Assembly (NCBI RefSeq): GCF_001704155.1
Contig: NZ_CP016294.1
Coordinates: 4,027,501-4,091,500 of the forward strand
DNA length: 64,000 bases
Origin: Stenotrophomonas rhizophila
Lineage (GTDB): Bacteria; Pseudomonadota; Gammaproteobacteria; Xanthomonadales; Xanthomonadaceae
Direction: 5' to 3'
Shown here: positions 24,704 to 33,632 of the stretch, piece after piece
How the letters are laid out: every line of letters begins with the position of its first letter
Position numbering within the stretch: the first letter of the stretch is position 1
Translations under genes and position numbers: made by a program
The notes under the pieces: model-generated
The model's database searches: none
What the model was told of the DNA's origin: nothing
Seen by the model: only the letters and a program-made list of their open reading frames with translations

Positions 24704-27694
24704 TCAGAACTTGTAGCCGACCTGCAGACTGTAGCTGCGGCCGAAGATGCTGGCATAGTCACTGGAGTCACCCAGGAAACTGTTCGGGTCGTAGAACGGC
24801 AGGCGGTTGAACAGGTTCTTGACCGTGAAGCCCAGGCTCCAGTGGTCATCCGGGCGCCAGCCCACGCTCAGGTTGGCGGTCCACCACGACGGCACGCCAT
24901 CGCACTGGGCCGGATTCACCGGCAGCGAGCCGGCGGTGCAGGTGTCCGGGTTGTTGTCTTCGGCATCGACGCGGTCCCACGCCCACTTGGTGCCGCCCAC
25001 ATAGTTGACGAAGAAGCTGGTGGTGACCTGCTTGTAGGACCAGTCGGCGTTGAACGTGGCACGCATGCGCGGGTTGCCGTAGTAACCGATGGTGTTGCCG
25101 TAGTACCAGCGATCGGTGTCGTCGATGTAGGCCTCCTTGCGGCGCGCGATGGTGGCGGCCACGCCGATGTTCAGCGCGCCCCACTCACCGAGCATGAAGC
25201 GACCGCGCGCGTCGATGTCGAAACCGTCCACCAGGGTGCGGCCCTGGTTCTTGTACTGGCCCACCACGGCCGCCACGTTGCCCACGCTGTAGCCGGGCAA
25301 CGCGCCCGGGCAGCTCACGCCGCTGGCCGGGTCGGCGCACATCTGCGCAAGCGCAGCCTCGGCCGCCCGATCGGAGTCGCTGATCGGGTTGCGGGTCATC
25401 GACAGGATGTCCTGTTCCTTGCTGTAGTCCGGCGCGGCGATCTCGTTGCGGCGGTAGATGAACCAGTAGTCGGCCGAGATCGACATCCAGCTCGCCGGCT
25501 CATAGACGAAACCCAGCGTGGATATCTTGGCCTTCTCCGGCTTCAGGTCCTGGTTGGGCTGGGTCATGCGCGCCACGGTACGGCTGCAGTCGGCGTTGAG
25601 CAGCGAGTTGCCCAGGTCCACGTCGCCCGGGCGCCTGGACTGGCGCAGCAGGTTGGCGATGGCATTGGTTTCATCGCAGCGGATGTCATCCTCGAAGCCA
25701 CCGAGCTGGGCGAACACGCCGCCGGTGCCCGCTTCGGCCAGGCTGGGCGCTCGAAAGCCTTCGGAATAGGTACCGCGCAGCAGCAGTTGCGGCAGCACCT
25801 GGTACTTCAGGCCGATCTTCGGGGCCAGGTTGGCGCTGAAGTTGGGGTACTTGTCCACGCGCAGCGCCGCATCCAGTTCCAGCTTGTCGGTGAGCGGGGC
25901 CACGGCCTCGGCAAACAGCGCGTAGGTGTTGCGCTTGCCGTCGAACCACGAGCCACCCTGCTGGGTGATCAGGCCGTTGGCGGCGTCTTCGTTGCCCGGG
26001 GTGTAGAAGGTTTCGCGGGTGGCATTGAAGCCGAACGCGGCGCGCACGTCGCCGGCCGGCATGCTGAAGAGCGGGCCTTCGATCTTGCCGTCCAACGTAT
26101 GCAGGCGCGTCCACGACTGGATGTCGAAGGTGGGGTATGCCTCGCGGATCAGCTTGGCGTTGGCGTCACTGATGACGCCGAACTGGTAGGCCGGATTGTC
26201 GGAGATGATCACCCGCCCGGTGCCCGGGTCGATGGTGTAGGGTCCAAACGCGCGCTCGAAGCCTTCCAGGTTCACGTTGACGGTCTGGTAGGTGACCGAA
26301 TGGCTTCCGGCGGTGGCGAACGCGGTTTCCCAGTTCCAGTCGTCGCCCAGGGCACCGCGCAGGCCGGCCAGCACCCGGTAGCTCTGGTCGGTGTTGCGCT
26401 GGCCGAAGTGGCCATCGCCTACATCCTGCATCAGGTAGTTCAGGCCCACCACGCCGCCCATGAGCGCCTTCAGTTCCGGGCTGGCCAGGTTGTAGACGTT
26501 GTTCGGTCCCAGATACGGGGTGCGGAACTGGTTGACCACGTTGCCGGTGTTGCGCGAGTACCAGCTGGACGGATTGCCGGTCGTGGTGTTGTAGGCAGAG
26601 GGCGTACCACCGTTGGCAGTCAGGTCGATATCGGTGTAAGTGACCTCGGCGAACGCCTCGGTGCTGTCGCCGATCAGGAAGTGCGAGCTGATGTACGCCG
26701 TGGCGCGCTCGGTCTTCGCACCCGCGTCGACTTCGCGGTTCATCCATTGTTCCCACGCGCAGCTCGTGCCGGCGGCCTGGGTGATGGGAGTGGTGCAGCC
26801 GGGCGCCGCTTCCTGGCGGCGCGCGTTGGTCACCGGATCAAACGCGAAGTAGGTGCCCGGGTTGAACTCACCCGGTCGGCTGCCGACGCCCAGGCGGAAG
26901 TTGCTGATGTAGTTGGGGTTGTTGACGTAGAACTGGCTGGGCCGCTTGTCGTAGAAGTCGCTGATCGGAATCGCGTTGCGGCGATACAGGTTCACGGAGG
27001 CGTAGACGTTGTATCGGTCTTCGTCCAGGTCGCCGAAGCCGGCGGTGATGCTGCCCTGCTGCTCGCCGTAGGAATCGATGCGCGAGGACTTGTCGGCGGT
27101 GATGTTGATCTCCGCGCCCTGGTAGGAGCGTTTGGTGATCACGTTGATCACGCCGGCCACCGCGTCGGTGCCGTACACGGCCGAGGCGCCGTCGGTCAGC
27201 ACTTCCATGCGTTCGATGGCAGCGGCCGGAATGGCGTCGATGTTGACGAACTGGGTCTGGAACCCGGCCGGCGCACCGTAGTACGACAGCCGCCGGCCGT
27301 TGAGCAGCACCAGCGTGCCCTGCGCGCCCAGGCCGCGCAGGTTCGCCTGCGAAGCGCCGTCGGAACCGGTGAACAGCGAGCGCGAATCCTGCTGGCCCGG
27401 GCGCGCGGCGGGCAGGTTGTCGAGCACCTGCAGCAGCGTACGCGCGCCCATGTTCTCGATGTCCTGCTTGCTGATCACCTGCACCGGCGAGGAGGTTTCC
27501 ACATCGCTGCGGCGGATGTTGGAGCCGGTGACCTGCACGCGCGCCAGTTCGGTGGCGTTGGCTTTTGCCTTGGCATCAACGGCCGTGTCGTCGTCCTGGG
27601 CAAACGCCGGACCGGTGACGGCCAGGGCAAGCCCCAGCGCGACGGACAAGGGTGTAGCGGGGATGCGGCGATGGCGATGGCGTTCGTTCAACAT
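24704..27694 (-). CDS. TonB-dependent receptor, likely for alpha-GalNAc glycans
   Basis: The 996-residue protein has a signal peptide (SVALGLALAVTGPAFAQ), a plug with VQVISKQDIENMGARTLLQV, LLNGRRLSYYG and VLTDGASAVYGTDAVAGVINVI, and a barrel ending SYSLQVGYKF with the expected terminal Phe. The ATG at 27694 has GGAG eight bases upstream. It lies between two predicted alpha-N-acetylgalactosaminidases, so uptake of GalNAc or GalNAc-capped oligosaccharides across the outer membrane is the natural inference (an OmpAga-type role). It is probably co-transcribed from the GH31 promoter; the 131-bp gap to the GH31 stop may hold a second promoter. Confidence 0.86.
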   Translation of the reverse strand: MLNERHRHRRIPATPLSVALGLALAVTGPAFAQDDDTAVDAKAKANATELARVQVTGSNIRRSDVETSSPVQVISKQDIENMGARTLLQVLDNLPAARPGQQDSRSLFTGSDGASQANLRGLGAQGTLVLLNGRRLSYYGAPAGFQTQFVNIDAIPAAAIERMEVLTDGASAVYGTDAVAGVINVITKRSYQGAEINITADKSSRIDSYGEQQGSITAGFGDLDEDRYNVYASVNLYRRNAIPISDFYDKRPSQFYVNNPNYISNFRLGVGSRPGEFNPGTYFAFDPVTNARRQEAAPGCTTPITQAAGTSCAWEQWMNREVDAGAKTERATAYISSHFLIGDSTEAFAEVTYTDIDLTANGGTPSAYNTTTGNPSSWYSRNTGNVVNQFRTPYLGPNNVYNLASPELKALMGGVVGLNYLMQDVGDGHFGQRNTDQSYRVLAGLRGALGDDWNWETAFATAGSHSVTYQTVNVNLEGFERAFGPYTIDPGTGRVIISDNPAYQFGVISDANAKLIREAYPTFDIQSWTRLHTLDGKIEGPLFSMPAGDVRAAFGFNATRETFYTPGNEDAANGLITQQGGSWFDGKRNTYALFAEAVAPLTDKLELDAALRVDKYPNFSANLAPKIGLKYQVLPQLLLRGTYSEGFRAPSLAEAGTGGVFAQLGGFEDDIRCDETNAIANLLRQSRRPGDVDLGNSLLNADCSRTVARMTQPNQDLKPEKAKISTLGFVYEPASWMSISADYWFIYRRNEIAAPDYSKEQDILSMTRNPISDSDRAAEAALAQMCADPASGVSCPGALPGYSVGNVAAVVGQYKNQGRTLVDGFDIDARGRFMLGEWGALNIGVAATIARRKEAYIDDTDRWYYGNTIGYYGNPRMRATFNADWSYKQVTTSFFVNYVGGTKWAWDRVDAEDNNPDTCTAGSLPVNPAQCDGVPSWWTANLSVGWRPDDHWSLGFTVKNLFNRLPFYDPNSFLGDSSDYASIFGRSYSLQVGYKF

Positions 27695-27825
27695 CTTTGG
27701 CTCCTTGTGCTTCCGCAGCGTGGGGCTGCCTGGGTGGGTTTTTTCGGCAACAGTCACCCGCACCACGGCCGGCGGGCCGTAGTCGGGAAACGGTGGGGAA
27801 TTCTGTTTTTCGGTACGTCCCTGGG

Positions 27826-30800
27826 TTACGGCGACACGATGGTGGCGGTATCGCCCTCCTGTCCGATCAGTGCGGCGTTGGCCCAGTTGCCACACACCTG
27901 TGCGGGCTGCGTGCCTTGTGCGCCCAGCGTGCGCAGGCTCAGGCGCTGCAGGCCGCGGATATCCAGTTCGGGCTTGACCACGCCCGGTGCCTTCACCAGG
28001 CCGCTGTCATAGAGCAGGCGGTCATCGCCCCAGACCTGGAACTGCATGCCGCCGGCGCTGCGGCACGCATCGTCGATGCCCAGGTCCGCGCGCAGCAGGC
28101 GCCACTGGCCCTGCAGCTGCAGGTCGATGCGGCTGGCTGGGCCCACGCCCAGGCCACGGCGGAACAGCAGGCCGTTCATGCGCATGGGTTGGCCGCCCTG
28201 GAAGGCGAGGTCGGCGCGCACCTGTGCGTTGGCCGCGGCCGGCAAGGTCAGTTCGGACAGGTAGCGCTGCTGCGCCGGGCGCTCTGCAACCTGGTGTTCC
28301 AGGATCTGGAACGTGGACAGGGTGATCGGACCGACATCACGCGGTTGCAGTGCATCCACCGCACGCGCGACGTTGCCCTGCGCCGCAGTGACCATCGGGT
28401 CGCTGCCGGCGGCCCCATCACCGTCCGGGTTCTGCACGCTGAGCACGCGGAAGCGCAGCAGGCGGCCGGCACGGGCGGGGAAGTCGATCTGCTGCAGGTC
28501 CTGCTTCAGCGCCAGGCGGCCGCGCTTGATCGGCTCGCCCCATTCGCCATTGGTGTCGGCCAGGTAGATCTCGTAGTCGCGGATCTGCCCGCTCTTCCAG
28601 TGCTGGTCATTGCGGGGTGCCAGTGCGATGCCGTCGATCAGGCGGCGCTCGCCGAAGCCGATCACCCATTCGTGGGCGCCGGTGCGCACGGCCTGGTTGC
28701 GCACGGTGCGGAACCAGGTGGCCGGGTCATCGTCGAATGCCTTTTCCAGTTCGTAGCCGCGCTCTTCGGCCGGGCGGTTGACCACCAGCAGGCTGTCGGC
28801 CGGCAATGCGCGGCCCAACACCGGTGCGGCGGGGAACACATCATCGGCAGCTGCCGGTGCCTGTGCGATATCGAGCTGGAAGGCCAGCGGCTGGCGGATA
28901 TCGGTGGGTACGGTACGAACATGCACGGTGCCGCGGCGTTCGCCTGCATCGAAGTACCAGCCTTCCGGCGCGACCTGCCACGCGGCGGCATCTGTGAGCA
29001 TCGGCAGCGCGCGGCCATCAAGAATTACCGCTGCCGGCTTCTGCCGGCTGAGTACGCGCAGCGCGTAGCGGCGCTGTGCCAGCTGCCCCTGGTACTGGCC
29101 GCGCACGCCATCGATGTTCACCTGCACCCGGCCACTGCCCTGCGCCGGGGCCTGCATGGTGACCTGCTGCTGGCTGGATTCGCCCTTCTCGTAGCGGCGC
29201 GTGTTGCCGTCGTCTTCGTACAGCGTGTACTGCGAGCTGCCCTGCGGGTAGAGGTCGAAGGTGACCTCATCCAGCGGTTTCTGGCCGTCGTACAGCATCT
29301 CCGGATACATCGGCACGATGGCACCGGCCCGCACGAACACGGGGATTGTTGCCAGATCGACCGGGCGGTCCAGCTGACGGCCTTCGGCACCGGCCTGCAG
29401 CGCGCGGCCGTCCCAGTAATCGATCCAGCGGCCCTGCGGCAGGTGGATGTCGCGGCGCCAGCCACGGCTGGCGGCCTGGCTGCGGTACACCGGCGCCACG
29501 AGCAGGTCGCGGCCGAGCAGGAACTGGTACTTCCAGGTTTCGTTCCAGGCGTTGGGGTCCTGCGGGTAATCCCACATCAGCGCGCGCAGGATCGGCGCGC
29601 CGGTCGTCGCCGCGTCGTGTGCCAGCCCGTACATGTACGGGGTCATGCGCATTTTAAGCTTGAGGTAATCGCGGTTGACGCTGCGGTAGGGCTCGTCGAA
29701 CCACCACGGGTGCTTGCGCGCGCTGCCCGACCAGCCCGACATGCCCATCAGCACCGGGGTGAAGCTCTTCCACTGAAGGTCGCGGGTGAACGTTTCGGCG
29801 CTGCCGCCGAAGATCGCATCCACATCGCCACTGGCGTAGGCCATGCCCGAAAGGCCCGATCCGACCAGGGTGGGAATGTGCCAGCGGATGTAATCCCAAC
29901 TGCTGCTCTGGTCGCCGGTCCAGGCGACCGCATAGCGCTGGATGCCGGCCCAGCCCATCACCGTCCACAGGAACGGGCGCGAATCGGAGTTGTGCAGGAT
30001 GCCGTTGAACGCGGACTGGTTGGCATCCATCGCGAACTGGTAGCCCTTGCCGGTCCAGGCCACGTCCAGCTTCTGCACGCGGCTGCCGGCGGTGCCGACT
30101 TCCCAGGCGATCTTGTCCACGCCGTTCTCGGTCCACAGCCCGGTCTTGAAGCCGTAGCCAGCCAGGCCCTTCACCGTTTCCGGCAGGGCCTTGTAGCCGC
30201 AGCCGTAGCCGTCGTTGGGCAGGATCCAGCCGCCGGGCATGTCGTGCTCGCGGTACTGTTTTGCCACGCTGTCGACCACGTCCGGGGTGGTGCCGGTGGG
30301 GCCATCGCTCCAGCCTTCGGGCACGCTGCCGGGCTTCTTGATGTTGTCGCCATCGTTGTAGCAGTCGGCATCGCCGTACGAGAACGCCCAGCGCGGCAGC
30401 AATGCGGCGCGCCCGGTCAGTGCGGTGTAGCGGTCCAGCAGCGCGGGCAGGCCGGCGCCGACGAAGTAATAGGCATCGAAGCGGTCTTCGCGGTGCAGCA
30501 GCGTGGCCTGGTCGGCCTGGCGCAGGTCGTAGCTGCCATCGCTCCAGGTGTTGCGCAGCATGCCCCAGCCGCGTGAGCTGAGCAGCATCGGCGCGGGGTT
30601 GGGGCGGTCGCCCTCTTCCCAGCCACCGGAGTAGGAAACCTCCAGCTCACGCCCCTTGAAAGCGAAGCGGCCGTTCTGCTGGCCACCGCCGACGAACTGT
30701 TCGTCGGCCTGGCTGCTCAGCACCTGCACGCTCTGTGCGGTATCCAGGTCCAGCGGCTGCAGTTCGCGCCACAGCGGCACGTCCTTGCCGGCCTCGCGCC

Positions 30801-31179
30801 GGTCCAGTGCCAGGCGCAGCGGCTGGCGCTGGATGTGCAGCACCAACGCGTCGGTGCGGATGCGCACCTCGTTGCCGTCTTCCTCCAGCTGGAATGGCAC
30901 GGCCGCAGTGGCCTGCGGCAGCACGATGGGGGCGGCCTTGTCGCCGGCCGGCAGCAGTTTGCCGGTGCGGCTGGCCTGCACGCGCAACAGGTCGGGGCGC
31001 AGCAGGTCCACGCGCACGGTCATGCCGTTATCGGTGGTCAGCGTCCAGGCAGTGGCCGACGCGGCCGGCTCGGCACGTAGTGCGCTCAGGTTGCCCAACG
31101 GCGCTGCCAGCGCCGGTGTCGCCGCCAGCAGCGACAGAAGAGAGATGGCCAGTACGGTGCGTCGACAACGGGTAACCAC
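27826..31179 (-). CDS. Secreted GH31 glycosidase with NPCBM domain, probable alpha-N-acetylgalactosaminidase
   Basis: The 1117-residue protein has a signal peptide (LLSLLAATPALA), a GH31 N-terminal sandwich, a (beta/alpha)8 barrel (about 255-600), a DUF5110-like sheet, an F5/8-type carbohydrate module (~750-860) and a C-terminal NPCBM module (~960-1110). Barrel landmarks are WAFSYGDADCYNDGD, the likely nucleophile in QKLDVAWTG (Asp372) and the likely acid in WTGDQSSSWDY (Asp423). This version resembles the GH31 branch characterised as alpha-GalNAcases rather than alpha-glucosidases (which have WxDMNE); the neighbouring GalNAc genes support that. The exact subfamily needs a tree. First gene of the minus-strand operon. 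Confidence 0.8.
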   Translation of the reverse strand: MVTRCRRTVLAISLLSLLAATPALAAPLGNLSALRAEPAASATAWTLTTDNGMTVRVDLLRPDLLRVQASRTGKLLPAGDKAAPIVLPQATAAVPFQLEEDGNEVRIRTDALVLHIQRQPLRLALDRREAGKDVPLWRELQPLDLDTAQSVQVLSSQADEQFVGGGQQNGRFAFKGRELEVSYSGGWEEGDRPNPAPMLLSSRGWGMLRNTWSDGSYDLRQADQATLLHREDRFDAYYFVGAGLPALLDRYTALTGRAALLPRWAFSYGDADCYNDGDNIKKPGSVPEGWSDGPTGTTPDVVDSVAKQYREHDMPGGWILPNDGYGCGYKALPETVKGLAGYGFKTGLWTENGVDKIAWEVGTAGSRVQKLDVAWTGKGYQFAMDANQSAFNGILHNSDSRPFLWTVMGWAGIQRYAVAWTGDQSSSWDYIRWHIPTLVGSGLSGMAYASGDVDAIFGGSAETFTRDLQWKSFTPVLMGMSGWSGSARKHPWWFDEPYRSVNRDYLKLKMRMTPYMYGLAHDAATTGAPILRALMWDYPQDPNAWNETWKYQFLLGRDLLVAPVYRSQAASRGWRRDIHLPQGRWIDYWDGRALQAGAEGRQLDRPVDLATIPVFVRAGAIVPMYPEMLYDGQKPLDEVTFDLYPQGSSQYTLYEDDGNTRRYEKGESSQQQVTMQAPAQGSGRVQVNIDGVRGQYQGQLAQRRYALRVLSRQKPAAVILDGRALPMLTDAAAWQVAPEGWYFDAGERRGTVHVRTVPTDIRQPLAFQLDIAQAPAAADDVFPAAPVLGRALPADSLLVVNRPAEERGYELEKAFDDDPATWFRTVRNQAVRTGAHEWVIGFGERRLIDGIALAPRNDQHWKSGQIRDYEIYLADTNGEWGEPIKRGRLALKQDLQQIDFPARAGRLLRFRVLSVQNPDGDGAAGSDPMVTAAQGNVARAVDALQPRDVGPITLSTFQILEHQVAERPAQQRYLSELTLPAAANAQVRADLAFQGGQPMRMNGLLFRRGLGVGPASRIDLQLQGQWRLLRADLGIDDACRSAGGMQFQVWGDDRLLYDSGLVKAPGVVKPELDIRGLQRLSLRTLGAQGTQPAQVCGNWANAALIGQEGDTATIVSP

Positions 31180-31502
31180 TTCGCCCCCAAAGCCCGCGTT
31201 CGGCGGGTGTCCGAAACCAGTGCGGCCGACTATGGGGCAGGCTATCGAAAGATGTCAAGAAATTGAAAAGAAAAAAGATTAGGAATTCTATCAAAACGAA
31301 AGATGATGCAAAGCACCACTTTCCTTCTGCCAGCTGAATGCGCTAATTTTTTCGTTGCAGTCCGCGCAGATAGACGCGATCAATTGCGCAAGAACCGACA
31401 TCAATAGTGAAGACTGTGACCCGGATATCTTATTTTAATCTTTCGATATTTGACATTTCGAAAGAAAACGCTGATCGTGCGGTCGCCCAACAGGAATAGC
31501 GA
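31180..31502. promoter_or_regulatory. Divergent control region of the GalNAc locus with CTTTCG/CGAAAG boxes (putative AgaR sites)
   Basis: This AT-rich 323-bp gap separates the two divergent GalNAc operons. CGAAAG occurs at 31246-31251, 31297-31302 and 31459-31464, and CTTTCGA at 31440-31446, the last two forming an inverted pair centred at 31452. On the minus strand the site at 31291-31301 reads TCTTTCGTTTTGA, close to the TTTCRTTTYR core known for E. coli AgaR. A DeoR-type AgaR is encoded 3.5 kb away, so repression relieved by a GalNAc-derived phosphate is expected by analogy. Confidence 0.6.
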
Positions 31503-32660
31503 ATGGACGTCACTCTGCTCCCCGATATGCCCGCCTGGCAGCGCCTGGGTGGCGCGCACACCGCAGAAGAGATCGCGCAGCAACCCGCCCTGTGGTCGGC
31601 ATTGGCCGACGTGCTGGAGGTCGCCCGCGAGCGCATCGATGCGTTCCTGGGTGACGCGCTGCGCCAGCCGGGCCAGCGGGTCATCTTCACCGGCGCCGGC
31701 AGTTCGGGCTTCATCGCCGAGATGGTCGCCGACCAGATCAATGCGCAGTGGCCGGCAGACGTCCGCGCCATCCACACCACCAGCCTGCTCACCCACCCGG
31801 CGCTGTACCTGCAGCGCGACCGCCCGACCCTGCTGGTGTCGTTCGGGCGCAGCGGCTCCAGCCCGGAAAGCGTGGCGGCGGTGGACCTGGTGCGGGCGCA
31901 GGTGGACGACGCGCGCTTCCTGGACATCACCTGCAATGCCGATGGCGCGTTGGCACAGCGCGGCCAAGGCCGCAGCGACACGCTGTCGCTGCTGATGCCG
32001 CCGGCCAGCTGCGACCGCGCCTTTGCCATGACCAGCAGCCTGAGCTGCATGCTGCTGGCCGCGTTGAGCGTGTTCGATGGCGCGCCGTGGGCCGAGCGCA
32101 TCGCGCGCCTGCGCAGCCTGGCCGAGCGCGGTACACAGGCCGTAAACAACTGGGACGCCCCGGTCGCAGCGCTCGCGCGTACCGATATCTCGCGGGTGAT
32201 CTACCTGGGCAGTGGCCCGCTGGAAGCGACCGCGCGCGAAGCGGCGCTGAAAGTGCTGGAACTCACTGCCGGCCGGGTGCTGGCGCTGGCCAACACCCCG
32301 CTTGGGTTCCGCCACGGGCCGAAATCCACGCTCAATGGCACCACGCTGGTGGTGGTGCTGCGCAGCGCGCAGCCGCTGGCGCGACGCTACGAGCAGGACC
32401 TGCTGGAAGAGCTGCGCCGCGATGGCATCGCCGCCCGCGTGATCTCGGTCGGCCCGGCCGGCAGCGACAGTGCCGACGGCGATTTCCTGCTGCAGGTACC
32501 TGCCCTGCCCGATCCGTGGCTGGCCCCGCTGTGGCTGGTGATGGCGCAGTGCTTCGCGCTGCAGCGTTCGGCCGTGCTCGGCCTGACCCCGGACAACCCC
32601 TTCCCGGATGGCACGGTCAACCGCGTGGTGCAGGGCGTGACGATCCACGACCATGGCTGA
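31503..32660 (+). CDS. agaS: AgaS-type SIS-domain galactosamine-6-phosphate deaminase/isomerase
   Basis: The 385-residue protein contains two SIS domains: FTGAGSSGFIAEMVADQ and SFGRSGSSPESVAAVDL in the first, YLGSGPLEATAREAALKVLELT and NTPLGFRHGPKS in the second. This matches AgaS, which converts galactosamine-6-phosphate to tagatose-6-phosphate and ammonia in the cytosol. It is the first gene of the plus-strand GalNAc operon; the AGGA Shine-Dalgarno follows the CTTTCG boxes closely. Its stop codon overlaps the kinase start by 8 bp. Confidence 0.88.
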   Translation: MDVTLLPDMPAWQRLGGAHTAEEIAQQPALWSALADVLEVARERIDAFLGDALRQPGQRVIFTGAGSSGFIAEMVADQINAQWPADVRAIHTTSLLTHPALYLQRDRPTLLVSFGRSGSSPESVAAVDLVRAQVDDARFLDITCNADGALAQRGQGRSDTLSLLMPPASCDRAFAMTSSLSCMLLAALSVFDGAPWAERIARLRSLAERGTQAVNNWDAPVAALARTDISRVIYLGSGPLEATAREAALKVLELTAGRVLALANTPLGFRHGPKSTLNGTTLVVVLRSAQPLARRYEQDLLEELRRDGIAARVISVGPAGSDSADGDFLLQVPALPDPWLAPLWLVMAQCFALQRSAVLGLTPDNPFPDGTVNRVVQGVTIHDHG

Positions 32661-33594
32661 GCAGCGCATGCAGACCTGGTACGGCATTGATATCGGCGGC
32701 ACCAAGATTGAACTGGTGGCCTGCGACGCTGCGCTGAACGTGCATTATCGCCAGCGCGTGGCGACGCCCACGAATGACTACGCCGCCTTCGTGGCGGCGG
32801 TCGGCCAGCTGGTGGATGACGCCGATGCAGCCGTTGGCACGCGTGCGGTCGCGGTAGGCCTGGGCCTGCCCGGCGTGCGCGATCGGGACAGCGGCCGCCA
32901 GTTGAGCGCCAACGTGCCCGCGCTGAGCGGCCACACGGTGGGGCATGACCTGGAAGCACGGCTGCAGCGCCCGCTGGCACTGGGTAACGACCTGCAGTGT
33001 TTTGCCCTTTCCGAAGCGCACGACGGCGCCGCCGCCGGCTACCCCAGCATGTTCGGGGTGATCCTCGGCACCGGCGCGGGCGGTGGCTACTGCCTGGGCG
33101 GAAAGCTCGTCGCGGGCAACAACGGCATTGCCGGTGAGTGGGGCCACTGGAGCCTGCCGGCCACGCTGCAGCTGCGCCATGACCTGCCGCTGCTGGACTG
33201 CGGCTGCGGGCTGCGCGGCTGCCTAGAGCGCTATGTCTCCGGCAGCGGCCTGGCGTTGATCCATGAACGCCATGGCGGCCTGGCCTGCGACGCCACCGCC
33301 GTGGTGGAGCAGGCGCAGGCCGGCGATCCGATCGCGCTGCAGGCGCTGGCCATCCACCGCGACCTTCTCGGCTACAGCTTCGCCAGCCTGATCCTGGCGC
33401 TGGACCCGCACGTGATCGTGCTGGGGGGCGGGCTGTCGAAACTGGAGCAGCTGTACCGCGACCTGCCTGCCGCCATTGCGCCCTACCTGTTCAACGGGGT
33501 GCGCGTACCGCCGATCCTGCCGCCAGCCTTCGGCGATGCCGGCGGTGCACGCGGCGCGGCGCTGCTGGCGCGCCAGCACCATCCCGCGCCCTGA
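32653..33594 (+). CDS. agaK: ROK-family sugar kinase, probable GalNAc kinase
   Basis: The 313-residue protein has the ROK features: phosphate loop GIDIGGTKIEL, LGLPGVRD, catalytic Asp in GNDLQCFALSE, GTGAGGGY, GEWGHW and the zinc motif CGCGLRGCLE. ROK kinases phosphorylate hexoses or N-acetylhexosamines with ATP. Its place between agaS and the gatZ-like gene, and the absence of PTS genes, fit a pathway in which free GalNAc enters through a permease and is phosphorylated here. The sugar specificity is inferred from context only. Confidence 0.84.
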   Translation: MAEQRMQTWYGIDIGGTKIELVACDAALNVHYRQRVATPTNDYAAFVAAVGQLVDDADAAVGTRAVAVGLGLPGVRDRDSGRQLSANVPALSGHTVGHDLEARLQRPLALGNDLQCFALSEAHDGAAAGYPSMFGVILGTGAGGGYCLGGKLVAGNNGIAGEWGHWSLPATLQLRHDLPLLDCGCGLRGCLERYVSGSGLALIHERHGGLACDATAVVEQAQAGDPIALQALAIHRDLLGYSFASLILALDPHVIVLGGGLSKLEQLYRDLPAAIAPYLFNGVRVPPILPPAFGDAGGARGAALLARQHHPAP

Positions 33595-33632
33595 ACCCCT
33601 TCTTTCCGTTCCGCTGCACCTGGAGTGTTGCC

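Noticed and set aside
24842-28012. Plus-strand open frame (1056 codons) antisense to the second TonB receptor
   Set aside because: Same reason: the opposite strand holds a full receptor with the conserved terminal Phe.
27697-30576. Plus-strand open frame (959 codons) antisense to GH31
   Set aside because: The GH31 catalytic motifs are on the minus strand; the plus frame has no recognisable fold or start signal.
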